This document shows, piece by piece, positions 19,620 through 28,861 of a stretch of 64,000 nt of DNA (positions within the stretch are counted from its first letter, which is position 1; every line of letters starts with the position of its first letter). This stretch comes from an uncultured Alphaproteobacteria bacterium (GTDB taxonomy: Bacteria; Pseudomonadota; Alphaproteobacteria; HIMB59), in NCBI GenBank assembly GCA_902621205.1, contig CACNLH010000001.1, positions 108,592-172,591 on the forward strand. Direction: 5' to 3'. Below the pieces are notes generated by a model that saw only the letters and a list, made by a program, of their open reading frames with translations, did no database searches and was not told where the DNA came from. A program made the translations under genes and the position numbers.

Positions 19620-20451
19620 AAGAATATCTTTCCAAGGAGTTGATGGAGCTTACAGTCAATTGGCTGTAAAAGATTTTTTTTCAGGCGCAGAAACACTACC
19701 ATGCAAAACATTTGAGATTGCTTTGAATGAAGCCGAGTTGGGTAATGTCGATTATGCTATGATTCCGATCGAAAATTCTGCAGCAGGGAGAGTTGCTGAT
19801 ATTCATCGTTTAATACCTAAGTCTAATTTGCATATAAACTTCGAACATTTTCAAAAAGTTGAACACAAGCTTTTAATTCATCCAGATAGTAAAATCGAAA
19901 AAATTAAAAATATTTTAAGTCACGAACAAGCTTTGGCGCAATGTAGTGAGAAAATCCAAAAATTAGATTTAAATATTTTGATTGGAGCTGATACTGCTGG
20001 CTCTGCAAAAACTATCTCTGATGAAAAAATTCTTGATACTGCCGCAATTGCTTCAAGCTTGGCAGGTAAGACATATGGCCTAAAAGTTATTGATGAGAAT
20101 TTTGCAAATTCTTTAAACAACATTACAAGATTCTATGTCATGTCCAAAAACGAAAACTTAGAATTTGACAAAAAAAAGACATATATATCATCATTTCTAT
20201 TTTCCGTAAAAAATACGCCGGGTTCTTTATTTAAAGTAATGGGTGGTTTTGCAACTAATAATGTAAATATGATAAAACTTGAGAGCTATAATTATGGAGC
20301 TGACTTTGTTATAACACAATTTTATTGTGAAATTGAAGGACACCCTGAACAAGATAATACCAAATTTGCTTTAGATGATATGTACCATTACTGCTCAAAG
20401 GTCAGAAAATTAGGAGTTTTTGAAAAATCTCCATATCGGGTAAGACAATAA
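19612..20451 (+). CDS. pheA: Prephenate dehydratase
   Basis: It converts prephenate to phenylpyruvate in phenylalanine biosynthesis. The 279-residue monofunctional enzyme starts with SFQGVDGAYSQLAVKDFF. It has the catalytic-domain motifs AMIPIENSAAGRV and the TRF-containing segment NNITRFYVM. A C-terminal ACT domain (NTPGSLFKVMGGFATNNVNM) is followed by KLESYNYG, the alphaproteobacterial variant of the ESRP feedback site. There is no chorismate mutase domain. The SRP RNA gene follows. Confidence 0.95.
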   Translation: MSKRISFQGVDGAYSQLAVKDFFSGAETLPCKTFEIALNEAELGNVDYAMIPIENSAAGRVADIHRLIPKSNLHINFEHFQKVEHKLLIHPDSKIEKIKNILSHEQALAQCSEKIQKLDLNILIGADTAGSAKTISDEKILDTAAIASSLAGKTYGLKVIDENFANSLNNITRFYVMSKNENLEFDKKKTYISSFLFSVKNTPGSLFKVMGGFATNNVNMIKLESYNYGADFVITQFYCEIEGHPEQDNTKFALDDMYHYCSKVRKLGVFEKSPYRVRQ

Positions 20452-20452
20452 C

Positions 20453-20481
20453 TTCATATTTTCATTTAATACTGCTATAAG
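20453..20481 (+). promoter_or_regulatory. Predicted sigma-70 promoter of the SRP RNA gene
   Basis: A -35-like TTCATA (20453-20458) is separated by 17 nt from a -10 TATAAG (20476-20481). Initiation about 7 nt downstream would coincide with the 5' strand of the SRP RNA terminal stem at 20489, which supports the assignment. Confidence 0.55.
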
Positions 20482-20486
20482 ATAAT

Positions 20487-20578
20487 TTGAGAATTACATG
20501 GGCAGTTTTTTATGCCAATCCGGTCAGGTTCGAAAGAAAGCAGCCGTAACATAATGAATTGGGTCGTGTAATTCTCCT
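20487..20578 (+). ncRNA. ffs: Signal recognition particle RNA (small bacterial 4.5S type)
   Basis: The universally conserved SRP apical motif GGTCAGGTTCGAAAGAAAGC, followed by AGCCG, is at 20522-20545. It contains the GGUCAGG asymmetric loop, a tetraloop-like turn and the AAGCAGCC return. Flanking bases form a perfect terminal stem: GAGAATTACA (20489-20498) with TGTAATTCTC (20567-20576). Its position just upstream of dnaX is the usual alphaproteobacterial one. It binds Ffh and targets membrane proteins to the translocon. The exact ends are estimated from the stem. Confidence 0.93.
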
Positions 20579-20589
20579 ACAAGCCTGTA

Positions 20590-22194
20590 ATGAAAAATCA
20601 ATCAAAAATCCTAGCATTAAAATATAGACCTTCAAATTTTCAAGATTTGATTGGACAAGAGTATTTGGTTGATACCATTCAAAAATCAATTGAGCTTAAT
20701 AAAATTCCTAACGCTTATATTTTCACTGGCATTCGTGGTGTAGGCAAAACAACAACTGCAAGAATTGTAGCTAAAATGTTAAATTGTACAGTTTTTGATA
20801 ACAACAAAAGTCCTGATTTAGATAATTGTGAACAAGCTAAAGCTATCACTGAGGATAGACACCCGGATGTTATAGAAATTGATGCTGCGTCGAACACAAG
20901 TGTAGAAAACGCAAGAGATATAATTGAGAACGTAAAATATAATCCAGTTCTTGGAAAATATAAAGTTTATATAATTGACGAAGTACATATGTTATCAAAA
21001 AGTGCTTTTAACGCTCTACTAAAAACTCTTGAGGAGCCACCGCCTCACTCAAAATTCATATTCGCAACTACAGAAATATCCAAAGTTCCGATAACAATTC
21101 TTTCAAGATGCCAAAGATTTGATCTGAGACGAGTTGATAAGAGGGCTTTATTAAATTTTTTAGAGGGTATTGCTGAAAAAGAGGCTATATCTATATCGAA
21201 GGATGCATTAAATTTAATAGTTAAGGCTAGTGAGGGTTCAGTTAGGGACTCACTTAGTATATTAGACCAAGCTAACGTATTCAAATCTCAAAAAGAAATT
21301 ACTGTAGAAGATATCATCAACATGCTTGGTTTTGCAAAGCAAACTGATTTATATGAATTATCTAAATATATTTTAAATAACAATCTTCCAAAATTAATAG
21401 CTATGCTTGATGAAATGTATCAAAGAGGATCAGAGACCTCTAAAATTATAGAAGATATGATGAATTTAATAAATTGGTCATGTAAATTAAAAATAAATAA
21501 AGAACTTCTTAATGATGAGTTCTTAACTGAAGAAGATAAAAATTTTGCCTCGTACATTATTCAATTTGACCAAGGTAAACTTAATATTTTTTGGCAAAGC
21601 TTAATGAAAGGGTATGATGAAATTAAAATTTCACCTCAACCACACATAACTCTAGAAATGGTACTTTTAAGGTGCGCATTCTTATTAAATGATAATCAAT
21701 CAACAGTCTCAGAAGAAAAAAAAAAGTCTGAAATCAATCAAAATATAAGTCAAGCTTCACCTAACATTGATCAAGTAATTCAAAATAAAGTAAATCAATT
21801 ACCAGAGAAGTCTTTAAAAGATAAATTTGACATGCATAATCTATTTTTTCAATATTATGGAAAAAATTTTTCACCTTTAATGGCAGGAATTATTATGGAA
21901 AATATTCAAGTAGTTGAATTCTCAGAAAAGAATAAAATACTCCATATCAATGTTATTGATAAAGATTTTAATGGAAGTGAAGAGCTATATAAAAATATTA
22001 TGACTGACTATGAACTAGAGGTCACCGAGAAAAAAGAAATAACAACTATAGAAAAAATTAAGTCTCTATATAAACAAGAGTTAATTGAGCAAGAAATGAA
22101 GACTGATGAATTTAAAAAAGTTCTTGCTAAATTTCCTAATGCAAAGATTATAGATATTGAAGAATTAGAAAGAGGTGACGAAAATGATGGGTAA
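20590..22194 (+). CDS. dnaX: DNA polymerase III subunit gamma/tau
   Basis: This is the clamp-loader ATPase of the replisome. The 534-residue protein has KYRPSNFQDLIGQEYL at the N terminus, Walker A in GIRGVGKTTTARI, Walker B YIIDEVHMLSKSAFNALLKT, and the sensor motif ILSRCQRFDLRR. The DnaX zinc module normally has four cysteines. Here the segment LNCTVFDNNKSPDLDNCEQA retains only the first and last. The C-terminal tail is tau-like but short and divergent. The overlap with ybaB suggests an operon dnaX-ybaB-recR. Confidence 0.95.
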   Translation: MKNQSKILALKYRPSNFQDLIGQEYLVDTIQKSIELNKIPNAYIFTGIRGVGKTTTARIVAKMLNCTVFDNNKSPDLDNCEQAKAITEDRHPDVIEIDAASNTSVENARDIIENVKYNPVLGKYKVYIIDEVHMLSKSAFNALLKTLEEPPPHSKFIFATTEISKVPITILSRCQRFDLRRVDKRALLNFLEGIAEKEAISISKDALNLIVKASEGSVRDSLSILDQANVFKSQKEITVEDIINMLGFAKQTDLYELSKYILNNNLPKLIAMLDEMYQRGSETSKIIEDMMNLINWSCKLKINKELLNDEFLTEEDKNFASYIIQFDQGKLNIFWQSLMKGYDEIKISPQPHITLEMVLLRCAFLLNDNQSTVSEEKKKSEINQNISQASPNIDQVIQNKVNQLPEKSLKDKFDMHNLFFQYYGKNFSPLMAGIIMENIQVVEFSEKNKILHINVIDKDFNGSEELYKNIMTDYELEVTEKKEITTIEKIKSLYKQELIEQEMKTDEFKKVLAKFPNAKIIDIEELERGDENDG

Positions 22195-22510
22195 TATGGG
22201 CGGTATGATGAAAAAAGTCCAGGAAATGCAAACAAAAATGCAAGAAATGCAGAAGGAATTAGAAAATAAAACAGTTGAAGCTGAGTCCGGAGGTGGAATG
22301 GTCAAAGTGATTATGAATGGTAAACAAATTGTTCAATCTATTGATATTGATCCATCACTGTTATCTTCTGATGAAAAAGATGTATTGGAGGATTTAATCA
22401 AAGCTGCTCTTAATCAAGCAAAAGAAAAAGTTGAGGAAATGTCAGCTGAAGAAATGAAAAAAATAACTGGAGGATTACCATTACCTCCAGGAATGAAGAT
22501 GCCTTTTTAA
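22184..22510 (+). CDS. ybaB: YbaB/EbfC-family nucleoid-associated protein
   Basis: A small DNA-binding protein of 108 residues. It has a Met/Gln-rich N-terminal helix (MKKVQEMQTKMQEMQKEL) and the family core VEAESGGGMVKVIMNGKQ, ending in GGLPLPPGMKMPF. I place the start at ATG 22184, preceded by the Shine-Dalgarno-like AGAGGTG (22171-22177). An upstream GTG (22175) lies inside that signal and ATG 22187 is also possible. It overlaps the end of dnaX and is followed directly by recR, its usual partner. Confidence 0.93.
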   Translation: MMGNMGGMMKKVQEMQTKMQEMQKELENKTVEAESGGGMVKVIMNGKQIVQSIDIDPSLLSSDEKDVLEDLIKAALNQAKEKVEEMSAEEMKKITGGLPLPPGMKMPF

Positions 22511-22512
22511 AA

Positions 22513-23109
22513 TTGTCACAAGACGAACTTCAAAAATTTATTAATTTAATTTCTAGGCTACCTGGAATCGGGCAGCGATCTGCGCAAAGAATAGCCTTAT
22601 ATTTGATTAAAAATAAACAAGAATTAATGTTACCTTTAGGAGAGAGTATAAAAGAGACTGCATCTGTAGTAAAAAAGTGTACAAATTGTGGAATATTAGA
22701 CGTCATTGCTCCTTGCAAAATTTGTTCTTCAGATAATAGATCAAAAAATACTATATGTATTGTCGAAGACATGGCTGATGTTTGGGCATTTGAAAGATCT
22801 GGATATCATAAAGGTCTCTATCACGTTATTGGTGGACTTTTATCAGCCTCAAAGAATTTCACAGAACAAGATTTAAATTTAAACAAACTCAAAGAAAGAA
22901 TTATCAACAATCAAGTACAAGAAATTATTTTAGCATTGAGCGCAACAATTGAGGGACAAACCACAGCATTAGTAATAAAGGATAAACTAGAAAATCAAAA
23001 TATTAGAATAACCCAACTCGCCTATGGTGTTCCTGTAGGAAGCGAAATTCATTATTTGGATGATAATACATTAGGGGCAGCATTAGAGTCGCGTAAAAAC
23101 TTAAACTAA
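22513..23109 (+). CDS. recR: Recombination protein RecR
   Basis: It acts with RecO in RecF-pathway loading of RecA at gaps. The 198-residue protein has the helix-hairpin-helix segment LISRLPGIGQRSAQRIALYL. A zinc finger follows (CTNCGILDVIAPCKICSS), then a Toprim domain starting TICIVEDMADVWAFE. The start is TTG at 22513, 2 nt after the ybaB stop. No closer ATG in frame would preserve the conserved N terminus. Confidence 0.95.
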   Translation: MSQDELQKFINLISRLPGIGQRSAQRIALYLIKNKQELMLPLGESIKETASVVKKCTNCGILDVIAPCKICSSDNRSKNTICIVEDMADVWAFERSGYHKGLYHVIGGLLSASKNFTEQDLNLNKLKERIINNQVQEIILALSATIEGQTTALVIKDKLENQNIRITQLAYGVPVGSEIHYLDDNTLGAALESRKNLN

Positions 23110-23182
23110 ATTTTAAAGTAACACCGTAAAAGTTTGATTTATTGCCACTAATAACTGTATAAATTAAACTATATTAAATTTC

Positions 23183-23695
23183 ATGTTAAAGCTTATTTAT
23201 GCACCTGATCCCATATTAAAAAAAGATAGTGTATCTTTACCGCAAGTAGACGAACATCATAGAGAATTAATAAAACAAATGTATGAAATTATGTATTCTG
23301 CAAATGGAGTAGGTTTAGCTGCTCCACAAATAGGTTTAAATATTCGCATATTTATTCTTGATGCTAGCTCAAGAGACGAAGAAAAAAAACCTATCACAAT
23401 GATAAATCCTAAAATTATATCATTAGATGAAAATAAAGTGCCATATGAAGAAGGTTGTTTATCTTTTCCGGAGCATTTTGCAGAAATAGACCGTCCTGAA
23501 AAAATTAAAATGGAGTATCTTGATGAAAACAACTCAAAAAAAATTTCTACATTTACTGGTTTTGAGTCGAGGATCATACAACATGAATTAGACCATCTAA
23601 ACGGAATTTTATTCGTTGATCATTTAAGTCGTTTAAAAAGAGATATAATTATTAGAAAGATGAGAAAGTATAAAAAAGAAATAGAAAAAATTTAA
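23183..23695 (+). CDS. def: Peptide deformylase
   Basis: It removes the formyl group from nascent protein N termini. The 170-residue metalloenzyme has all three family motifs: GVGLAAPQIGL, EEGCLSFP (cysteine metal ligand), and QHELDHLNG (HExxH). It is immediately followed without spacing by fmt, the enzyme that adds the formyl group to initiator tRNA. This is a classical coupled pair. Confidence 0.97.
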   Translation: MLKLIYAPDPILKKDSVSLPQVDEHHRELIKQMYEIMYSANGVGLAAPQIGLNIRIFILDASSRDEEKKPITMINPKIISLDENKVPYEEGCLSFPEHFAEIDRPEKIKMEYLDENNSKKISTFTGFESRIIQHELDHLNGILFVDHLSRLKRDIIIRKMRKYKKEIEKI

Positions 23696-24625
23696 ATGAA
23701 AAAAAAACGAGTAGTTTATTTTGGTTCACCAGAATTTTCTCTTCCTCCCCTAAAGACACTTTACCTTGGTGGGTACGATATAGTAGGGATTTACACACAA
23801 GAGCCAAAAAAAAAATTTAGAGGACAAAAAAAATATAATACACCAGTTCAACAATGGGCAGAAAGTCAACTTCTTCCTGTTTTTACTCCGAAAACACTTG
23901 ATGATAAATCTTTGAATGAATTTAAATTATTGAAGCCTGATGTCGCAATCCTTTTTGCATATGGGAAAATAGTTCCACTAAATTGGTTAAATACTCCTTT
24001 GCACGGATTTATTAACATACACGCCTCGCTTCTACCAAGATGGAGAGGAGCAGCGCCTGTTCAAAGAGCTATCGAAAATAATGATAAAGAAACAGGCATT
24101 AGTATAATGAAAATGAACGATCAAATTGATGAAGGCCCAATTTTAGCCCAACAGAATATTGAAATTAATGAATTAACTGATGGAAAGCAATTAATTGATC
24201 AAATCAGTAATGACTCTTGCTCATTGTTATATAACACGCTAAAAAAATATTTTCTAGGCCAAGTCCAATTAAAAGAACAAGACAATTCACAATCCACATA
24301 CGCAAAAAAAATAGATAAAGTTGAAACACGAGTGGATTGGGGACTATCCGCAGATATAATTGAAAAAAAAGTAAGAGCCTTTTACCCATCACCAGCAATG
24401 TGGTTTAAATATAAAGGTCAAAGATTTAAAATTTTGAAAGTTAAAATTTCTAACAAACAAGATGATGAAGGTAAGATAATTAATTTACCTCTTACTATAG
24501 CATGTAAAAATAATAGTCTAGATATTTTAAAAATTCAAGCTGAAGGAAAGAAACCATTAGATATCCAAGAATTTGTTTTAGGAAATAATCAATTTCAATT
24601 AAATGACATGATCGATAATGACTAA
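23696..24625 (+). CDS. fmt: Methionyl-tRNA formyltransferase
   Basis: It formylates initiator Met-tRNA using 10-formyl-tetrahydrofolate. The 309-residue protein begins VVYFGSPEFSLPPLKTL. It contains the catalytic formyltransferase motif INIHASLLPRWRGAAPVQRA and the DQIDEGPILAQQNIEI segment, followed by a C-terminal tRNA-binding OB-like domain. It abuts def upstream and overlaps truA by 8 nt, giving a def-fmt-truA unit. Confidence 0.96.
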   Translation: MKKKRVVYFGSPEFSLPPLKTLYLGGYDIVGIYTQEPKKKFRGQKKYNTPVQQWAESQLLPVFTPKTLDDKSLNEFKLLKPDVAILFAYGKIVPLNWLNTPLHGFINIHASLLPRWRGAAPVQRAIENNDKETGISIMKMNDQIDEGPILAQQNIEINELTDGKQLIDQISNDSCSLLYNTLKKYFLGQVQLKEQDNSQSTYAKKIDKVETRVDWGLSADIIEKKVRAFYPSPAMWFKYKGQRFKILKVKISNKQDDEGKIINLPLTIACKNNSLDILKIQAEGKKPLDIQEFVLGNNQFQLNDMIDND

Positions 24626-25355
24626 TATAAAACTTACAATTGAATATCATGGTTTACCTTATTGTGGTTGGCAATATCAAAAAAATGAAAAAACTGTGCA
24701 AGGTGAAATAGAAAAAGCAATATTTAAATTCTCTGGTGAAAAAAAAACTATTCAAGGTGCTGGAAGAACAGACGCTGGTGTTCACGCTATTGGACAATGT
24801 GCCAATTTTGAGTTAGAAAAAAAATTCGATGACTATCAAATTCTAAGTGGAATTAATTTTCACCTCGGTACTGAAAAGATAAGAATTACTAAAGTTGAAA
24901 GTGTTGATCATGAATTTAATGCTCGTTTTACTGCTAAAAATAAAATTTATAATTATCAAGTTTTTAATAGTCTAGCCCCGTCAGTTATAGAGGATGATTT
25001 TAGTATACACATCCGTCAACCTTTAGATTTAGAGGCAATGCAAGATGCAATTAAACTGTTTATTGGTAAACATGATTTTTCTTCGTTTAGAGCACATGGT
25101 TGTCAAGCCAACAAACCGCTTAGAACTATTGATGAGGCATCAATTGATATTAAAGGTAATAAAATTATTTTTGTATTCAAGGCACAGTCCTTCCTTTATC
25201 AACAGATTAGAATAATGGTTGGATCTTTATTAGAAGTTGGATTAAAAAATAAAAATACTAATTGGATAAGTGAATTAATTGAAGCTAAGGATAGAAGCTT
25301 AGCAGGACCAACGGTCCCTTCAAAAGGTTTGATTTTAAAGGAGATATCTTATTAA
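24618..25355 (+). CDS. truA: tRNA pseudouridine(38-40) synthase TruA
   Basis: It makes pseudouridine at positions 38-40 of the tRNA anticodon stem-loop. The 245-residue protein contains the catalytic aspartate motif GAGRTDAGVHAIGQCANF and the C-terminal FLYQQIRIMVGSLLEVG segment. It overlaps the end of fmt. Its last codons contain the Shine-Dalgarno of the next gene and its stop overlaps that gene's proposed AUU start, indicating tight coupling. Confidence 0.96.
   Translation: MTNIKLTIEYHGLPYCGWQYQKNEKTVQGEIEKAIFKFSGEKKTIQGAGRTDAGVHAIGQCANFELEKKFDDYQILSGINFHLGTEKIRITKVESVDHEFNARFTAKNKIYNYQVFNSLAPSVIEDDFSIHIRQPLDLEAMQDAIKLFIGKHDFSSFRAHGCQANKPLRTIDEASIDIKGNKIIFVFKAQSFLYQQIRIMVGSLLEVGLKNKNTNWISELIEAKDRSLAGPTVPSKGLILKEISY
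25337..25353 (+). promoter_or_regulatory. Strong Shine-Dalgarno preceding an AUU start codon
   Basis: AAAGGAGA (25337-25344) inside the end of truA is followed after 6 nt by ATT at 25351. The downstream glycosyltransferase frame has a TAA at 25336-25338. It has no ATG, GTG or TTG between that stop and ATG 25411, so this signal decides the start at AUU. Confidence 0.7.
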
Positions 25356-26400
25356 TATTCTTATTTACACACAATGTTTTGCTCCAAAAGTAGGCGGTAT
25401 TGAGTCTGTAATGACAAATATAGCTCAACATGCATTTTACACGCAAAATAAAGTAACAGTTCTCTCTGATGGATCTAAACTGTTTTCTTCAGATTTTGAT
25501 AGTAAATGTAAGTTTGATATCCACAGATTTGATCAAATCAAGTTTCTTAGAAAAAGAATTAAATCAAGTTTTGCTCAGAATTTTTTAAATAAAAATAAAA
25601 TTGATATTATTTTTTTTGATAGTTGGAAATCACTAGAGCTATTTAATAATACTACAGATATTAAAAAAATTTGTTTAGCTCATGGAAATGAAATACTAAA
25701 ATTAAGAAATAAACATAGAATTTTAAATTCTTTAAATAAAGCAGATTTAATAATCTATAATTCTCAATTTACTAAAAATAAAACATTTAAAAATTTTAAA
25801 AATTTAAAAAAATTTAATCATAAAATAATATATCCAGCTTTTATAAAAAAAATTTCTGAAAATAAAAATAATAAGAAAAAATATGATTTATGCACTGTAG
25901 CCAGACTAGAATACAGAAAGGGGCACCATTTAGTATTTGAAGCAATGTCTAAACTAAGAAATGAATATAAAATTATACTTAAATATGCCATTCTTGGAGA
26001 TGGACCAGAATTATCAAGATTAAAGGATTTAGTTTTGAAATTCTCACTACAAAAGCAGGTAGATTTCATACACCACGATGTCTCAAGTGAAAAAATTTTT
26101 AAGAATTCTTCTGTTCATATAATGCCAACTATAACCACACCCGAAAGTATTGAGGGTTTTGGAATATCTAATGTTGAAGCAGCTTCTTATGGATTACCTT
26201 GCATAGTCAGTAATAGTGGAGGAACTCCAGAGTCAATAGATAACAATGGTATAATTGTAAAAGAAAATAACTCCAAACAACTTGTCAAAGCAATTATCGA
26301 TATTTTTAAAAAGTATAAAAGTTATAGTAGGAAAAGTTACTTATTTGCTAATAATTTTGAGTCAAATAAAAAAATAAAAGAGTATTTAAATGCTATCTAA
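25351..26400 (+). CDS. Group 1-type glycosyltransferase (GT4-like), probable AUU start
   Basis: A 349-residue GT-B fold enzyme. From ATT 25351 the N terminus reads (M)NILIYTQCFAPKVGGIESV, the expected first strand and glycine loop of GT4 enzymes. Starting at ATG 25411 would delete both. The C-terminal donor domain has VARLEYRKGHHLVFEAM, LGDGPELSRL, and the nucleotide-sugar motif ESIEGFGISNVEAASYGLP. It probably transfers a sugar to a lipid, LPS or exopolysaccharide acceptor, which is not identifiable here. The 3' end overlaps the convergent peroxiredoxin by 15 nt. Confidence 0.85.
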   Translation: MNILIYTQCFAPKVGGIESVMTNIAQHAFYTQNKVTVLSDGSKLFSSDFDSKCKFDIHRFDQIKFLRKRIKSSFAQNFLNKNKIDIIFFDSWKSLELFNNTTDIKKICLAHGNEILKLRNKHRILNSLNKADLIIYNSQFTKNKTFKNFKNLKKFNHKIIYPAFIKKISENKNNKKKYDLCTVARLEYRKGHHLVFEAMSKLRNEYKIILKYAILGDGPELSRLKDLVLKFSLQKQVDFIHHDVSSEKIFKNSSVHIMPTITTPESIEGFGISNVEAASYGLPCIVSNSGGTPESIDNNGIIVKENNSKQLVKAIIDIFKKYKSYSRKSYLFANNFESNKKIKEYLNAI

Positions 26401-26862
26401 AATAGCCTCATAGCTTGTATCTTTTAACTCGCCTGGGTTATCACAAATTAATTTTTCAACTTTAAGATTATTTAATATAATAATTGACCGAATAAGTCTT
26501 TGACCCATAAAGCTTTTTTCATGATTTCTTATTAATTGAGAAGATAATAAAAATTCATTATTTCCATCTGATAAAAATAAAATTTCTGATTCACCTAACT
26601 CTTTTCTCCACAAATCAAGAACGTAAGGATCATTAGTGGTCATGCAACAAATTTGATCAATTTGCTTTTCAGACATCAACTTTTTTGCGCCTTTAATAAA
26701 TGGAGGAAGATGTTGTATGTGACATGTTGAAGTGAATGCTCCAGGGACACAAATTATCATTGCCCTTTTAAATTTAAAGTTATCGTGTAATCCAAAATTT
26801 TTTGTACCATCTGCCGAAACAGATCTTAAAGTAATATCAGGAATTAAATCTCCTTCTTTCAA
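26386..26862 (-). CDS. Peroxiredoxin (Prx5-like)
   Basis: A thiol peroxidase of 158 residues. The peroxidatic cysteine lies in VPGAFTSTCHIQHLPPF, the Prx5 signature PGAFTxTC. Further family features are MTTNDPYVLDLWRKELG and FLSDGNNEFL. Two cysteines (ICCMT) follow, which could serve as resolving residues. It begins within the dapE stop (4-nt overlap), so it is cotranslated with the lysine-biosynthesis genes. Confidence 0.88.
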   Translation of the reverse strand: MKEGDLIPDITLRSVSADGTKNFGLHDNFKFKRAMIICVPGAFTSTCHIQHLPPFIKGAKKLMSEKQIDQICCMTTNDPYVLDLWRKELGESEILFLSDGNNEFLLSSQLIRNHEKSFMGQRLIRSIIILNNLKVEKLICDNPGELKDTSYEAILDSI

Positions 26863-28022
26863 TTATCAAAAAAGTTTTCTAAGGTTTTATAGTAAATTTG
26901 TTCAGTCGTTTTCAGATCCTCTATAGAAACACACTCATTAACTTTGTGCAGGGTTTTGTTAATCGTTCCAAATTCGAAGACAGGACAGACCTCTTGCATA
27001 AATCTAGCATCTGATGTTCCACCTCCAGTATCTTGGCTAGCTTCTAATCCCGTAACATCTTTGATTGCTTTAATACAATGTCTTGTAAATGGATTATCGA
27101 AAGATTGGAAAGGCATACCTCTAAAAGTTAATTTCAATTTATACGTACAATTATTTTCAGAGCAAATCTTAGTCAAGTGTTCATCAAAATAGTTTTGTAT
27201 TTTTTCTTGATCCCAATTGTCATTAAAGCGCATATCACCAACAGTAATCAATTTTTCAGGTATTACATTCTTTGCCTTGTTATTTAAATTGATCTGAGTA
27301 AATTGCAGAGTGGATGGTTCAAAGTATTCTGCACCATCATCAAGTTTTTGATCATCAAAAAAAGAGATAACCTTAGACAAACAATGGAGAGGGTTTTGAG
27401 CTAGTTGAGGATACGCAGCATGCCCTTGCTTACCAATAATTTCAACTTGAACATCTACAGCTCCTTTTCTTCCAACTTTGATCTGATCACCGATTATTTT
27501 CTCAGAGGATGACTCAGTGGCTATTGACCCGTCTATTCTTATACTATTTTCTTTCAACCATTTTACGACTTTCTTTACACCATTTACGGAGTCTGCTTCT
27601 TCATCTCCAGTTATGATAAAACTTATTGTGCCATTAAAATCTTTATTTTCCTTAATGAATTTAAAGACACTTACCATGCTAGCTGCAGTACACCCTTTCA
27701 TATCTTCTGATCCACGACCATAAAGATACCCATCTTTAATCGTTGGTTCAAAAGGTGGCGTGTCCCAATCCTCTAAGTTACCAGGGGGCACTACATCAAC
27801 ATGACATAAAAAATTAAAATGTTTTCCATTTGTATTAATTGGACCATACGTAGCCATGATATTAATTACTTCGTAACTCCCATCCCCATCAAAGTTTAGT
27901 TGTTTTGTTGTAAAACCATTTTCTTCAAATGTTTCAATTAAGAAATCAAATATATCTTGTTTTGCTGGTGTAACAGAGTCAAAAGATATTAATTTTTTTG
28001 ATAGCTCTATTGTGTCTAACAT
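26859..28022 (-). CDS. dapE: Succinyl-diaminopimelate desuccinylase
   Basis: It hydrolyses N-succinyl-LL-diaminopimelate in lysine and peptidoglycan precursor synthesis. The 387-residue M20-family dizinc enzyme has HVDVVPPGNLEDWDTPPFEP (metal-binding His/Asp), YGRGSEDMKGC, ITGDEEADSVNG (catalytic Glu pair) and QDTGGGTSDARF. The C-terminal histidine lies in FGTINKTLHKVNE. It follows dapD with a 1-nt gap. Confidence 0.95.
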   Translation of the reverse strand: MLDTIELSKKLISFDSVTPAKQDIFDFLIETFEENGFTTKQLNFDGDGSYEVINIMATYGPINTNGKHFNFLCHVDVVPPGNLEDWDTPPFEPTIKDGYLYGRGSEDMKGCTAASMVSVFKFIKENKDFNGTISFIITGDEEADSVNGVKKVVKWLKENSIRIDGSIATESSSEKIIGDQIKVGRKGAVDVQVEIIGKQGHAAYPQLAQNPLHCLSKVISFFDDQKLDDGAEYFEPSTLQFTQINLNNKAKNVIPEKLITVGDMRFNDNWDQEKIQNYFDEHLTKICSENNCTYKLKLTFRGMPFQSFDNPFTRHCIKAIKDVTGLEASQDTGGGTSDARFMQEVCPVFEFGTINKTLHKVNECVSIEDLKTTEQIYYKTLENFFDN

Positions 28023-28023
28023 C

Positions 28024-28854
28024 TTAATCTCTTAATAATTCATTAACGGAGGTTTTTGAACGAGTTTTTTCATCAACCGTTTTTACAATCACAACACAGT
28101 ACAATGATGCATCTCCTTTAGAACTTGGAAGACTACCCGGAACGACTACAGAATATGGAGGAACTTTCCCCATATAAATTTCTTTAGTTTCACGATTATA
28201 AATTTTTGTTGAAGCACCAATAAATACCCCCATGGATAATACTGAACCCTCTCCAACAATTACACCCTCGGCGACTTCTGACCTCGCACCAATAAAACAA
28301 TTATCCTCTATTATAACTGGATTTGCCTGCAAAGGTTCTAAGACTCCTCCTATACCTGCACCTCCTGAGATATGACAGTTTTTTCCAACTTGAGCACAAG
28401 ATCCAACAGTAGCCCAAGTATCAACCATTGTTCCCTCATCTACATATGCACCCAAGTTAACAAAGCAAGGCATAAGCACTGCACTTTTTGCAATAAATGC
28501 TGACCTTCTTACAACACAGTTAGGAACAGCTCTAAAACCAGCTGATTGAAAATTTTCTGATTTCCAATCTTGAAACTTTGAGGGAACTTTATCCCACCAT
28601 GAAGTAGTTCCATCTTTTACACTTGGACCGCCAGTGATTATTTCCATATCTTGAATTCTAAAACTTAAAAGAATTGCTTTTTTAAGCCATTGATTTACAT
28701 GCCATTCATTTTCTTTTTTTTCACATACTCGAAGCATTCCCTCATCCAATAGGTTAAGAACATTTTCTATATTTTTTTTTGCCTCATTATCCTCAATAAA
28801 ATTTATCTGATCTCTTTGATCCCATAATTTTTCAATTATATCTTGATGGCTCAT
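28024..28854 (-). CDS. dapD: Tetrahydrodipicolinate N-succinyltransferase
   Basis: It catalyses succinyl transfer to tetrahydrodipicolinate, two steps before DapE. The 276-residue protein has an N-terminal helical region and a left-handed beta-helix of hexapeptide repeats, including [20 protein letters not shown] and [20 protein letters not shown]. The DapD-typical start [18 protein letters not shown] is present. It is followed by dapE and preceded by an HAD phosphatase 7 nt upstream. Confidence 0.96.
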   Translation of the reverse strand: MSHQDIIEKLWDQRDQINFIEDNEAKKNIENVLNLLDEGMLRVCEKKENEWHVNQWLKKAILLSFRIQDMEIITGGPSVKDGTTSWWDKVPSKFQDWKSENFQSAGFRAVPNCVVRRSAFIAKSAVLMPCFVNLGAYVDEGTMVDTWATVGSCAQVGKNCHISGGAGIGGVLEPLQANPVIIEDNCFIGARSEVAEGVIVGEGSVLSMGVFIGASTKIYNRETKEIYMGKVPPYSVVVPGSLPSSKGDASLYCVVIVKTVDEKTRSKTSVNELLRD

Positions 28855-28861
28855 AATACTT

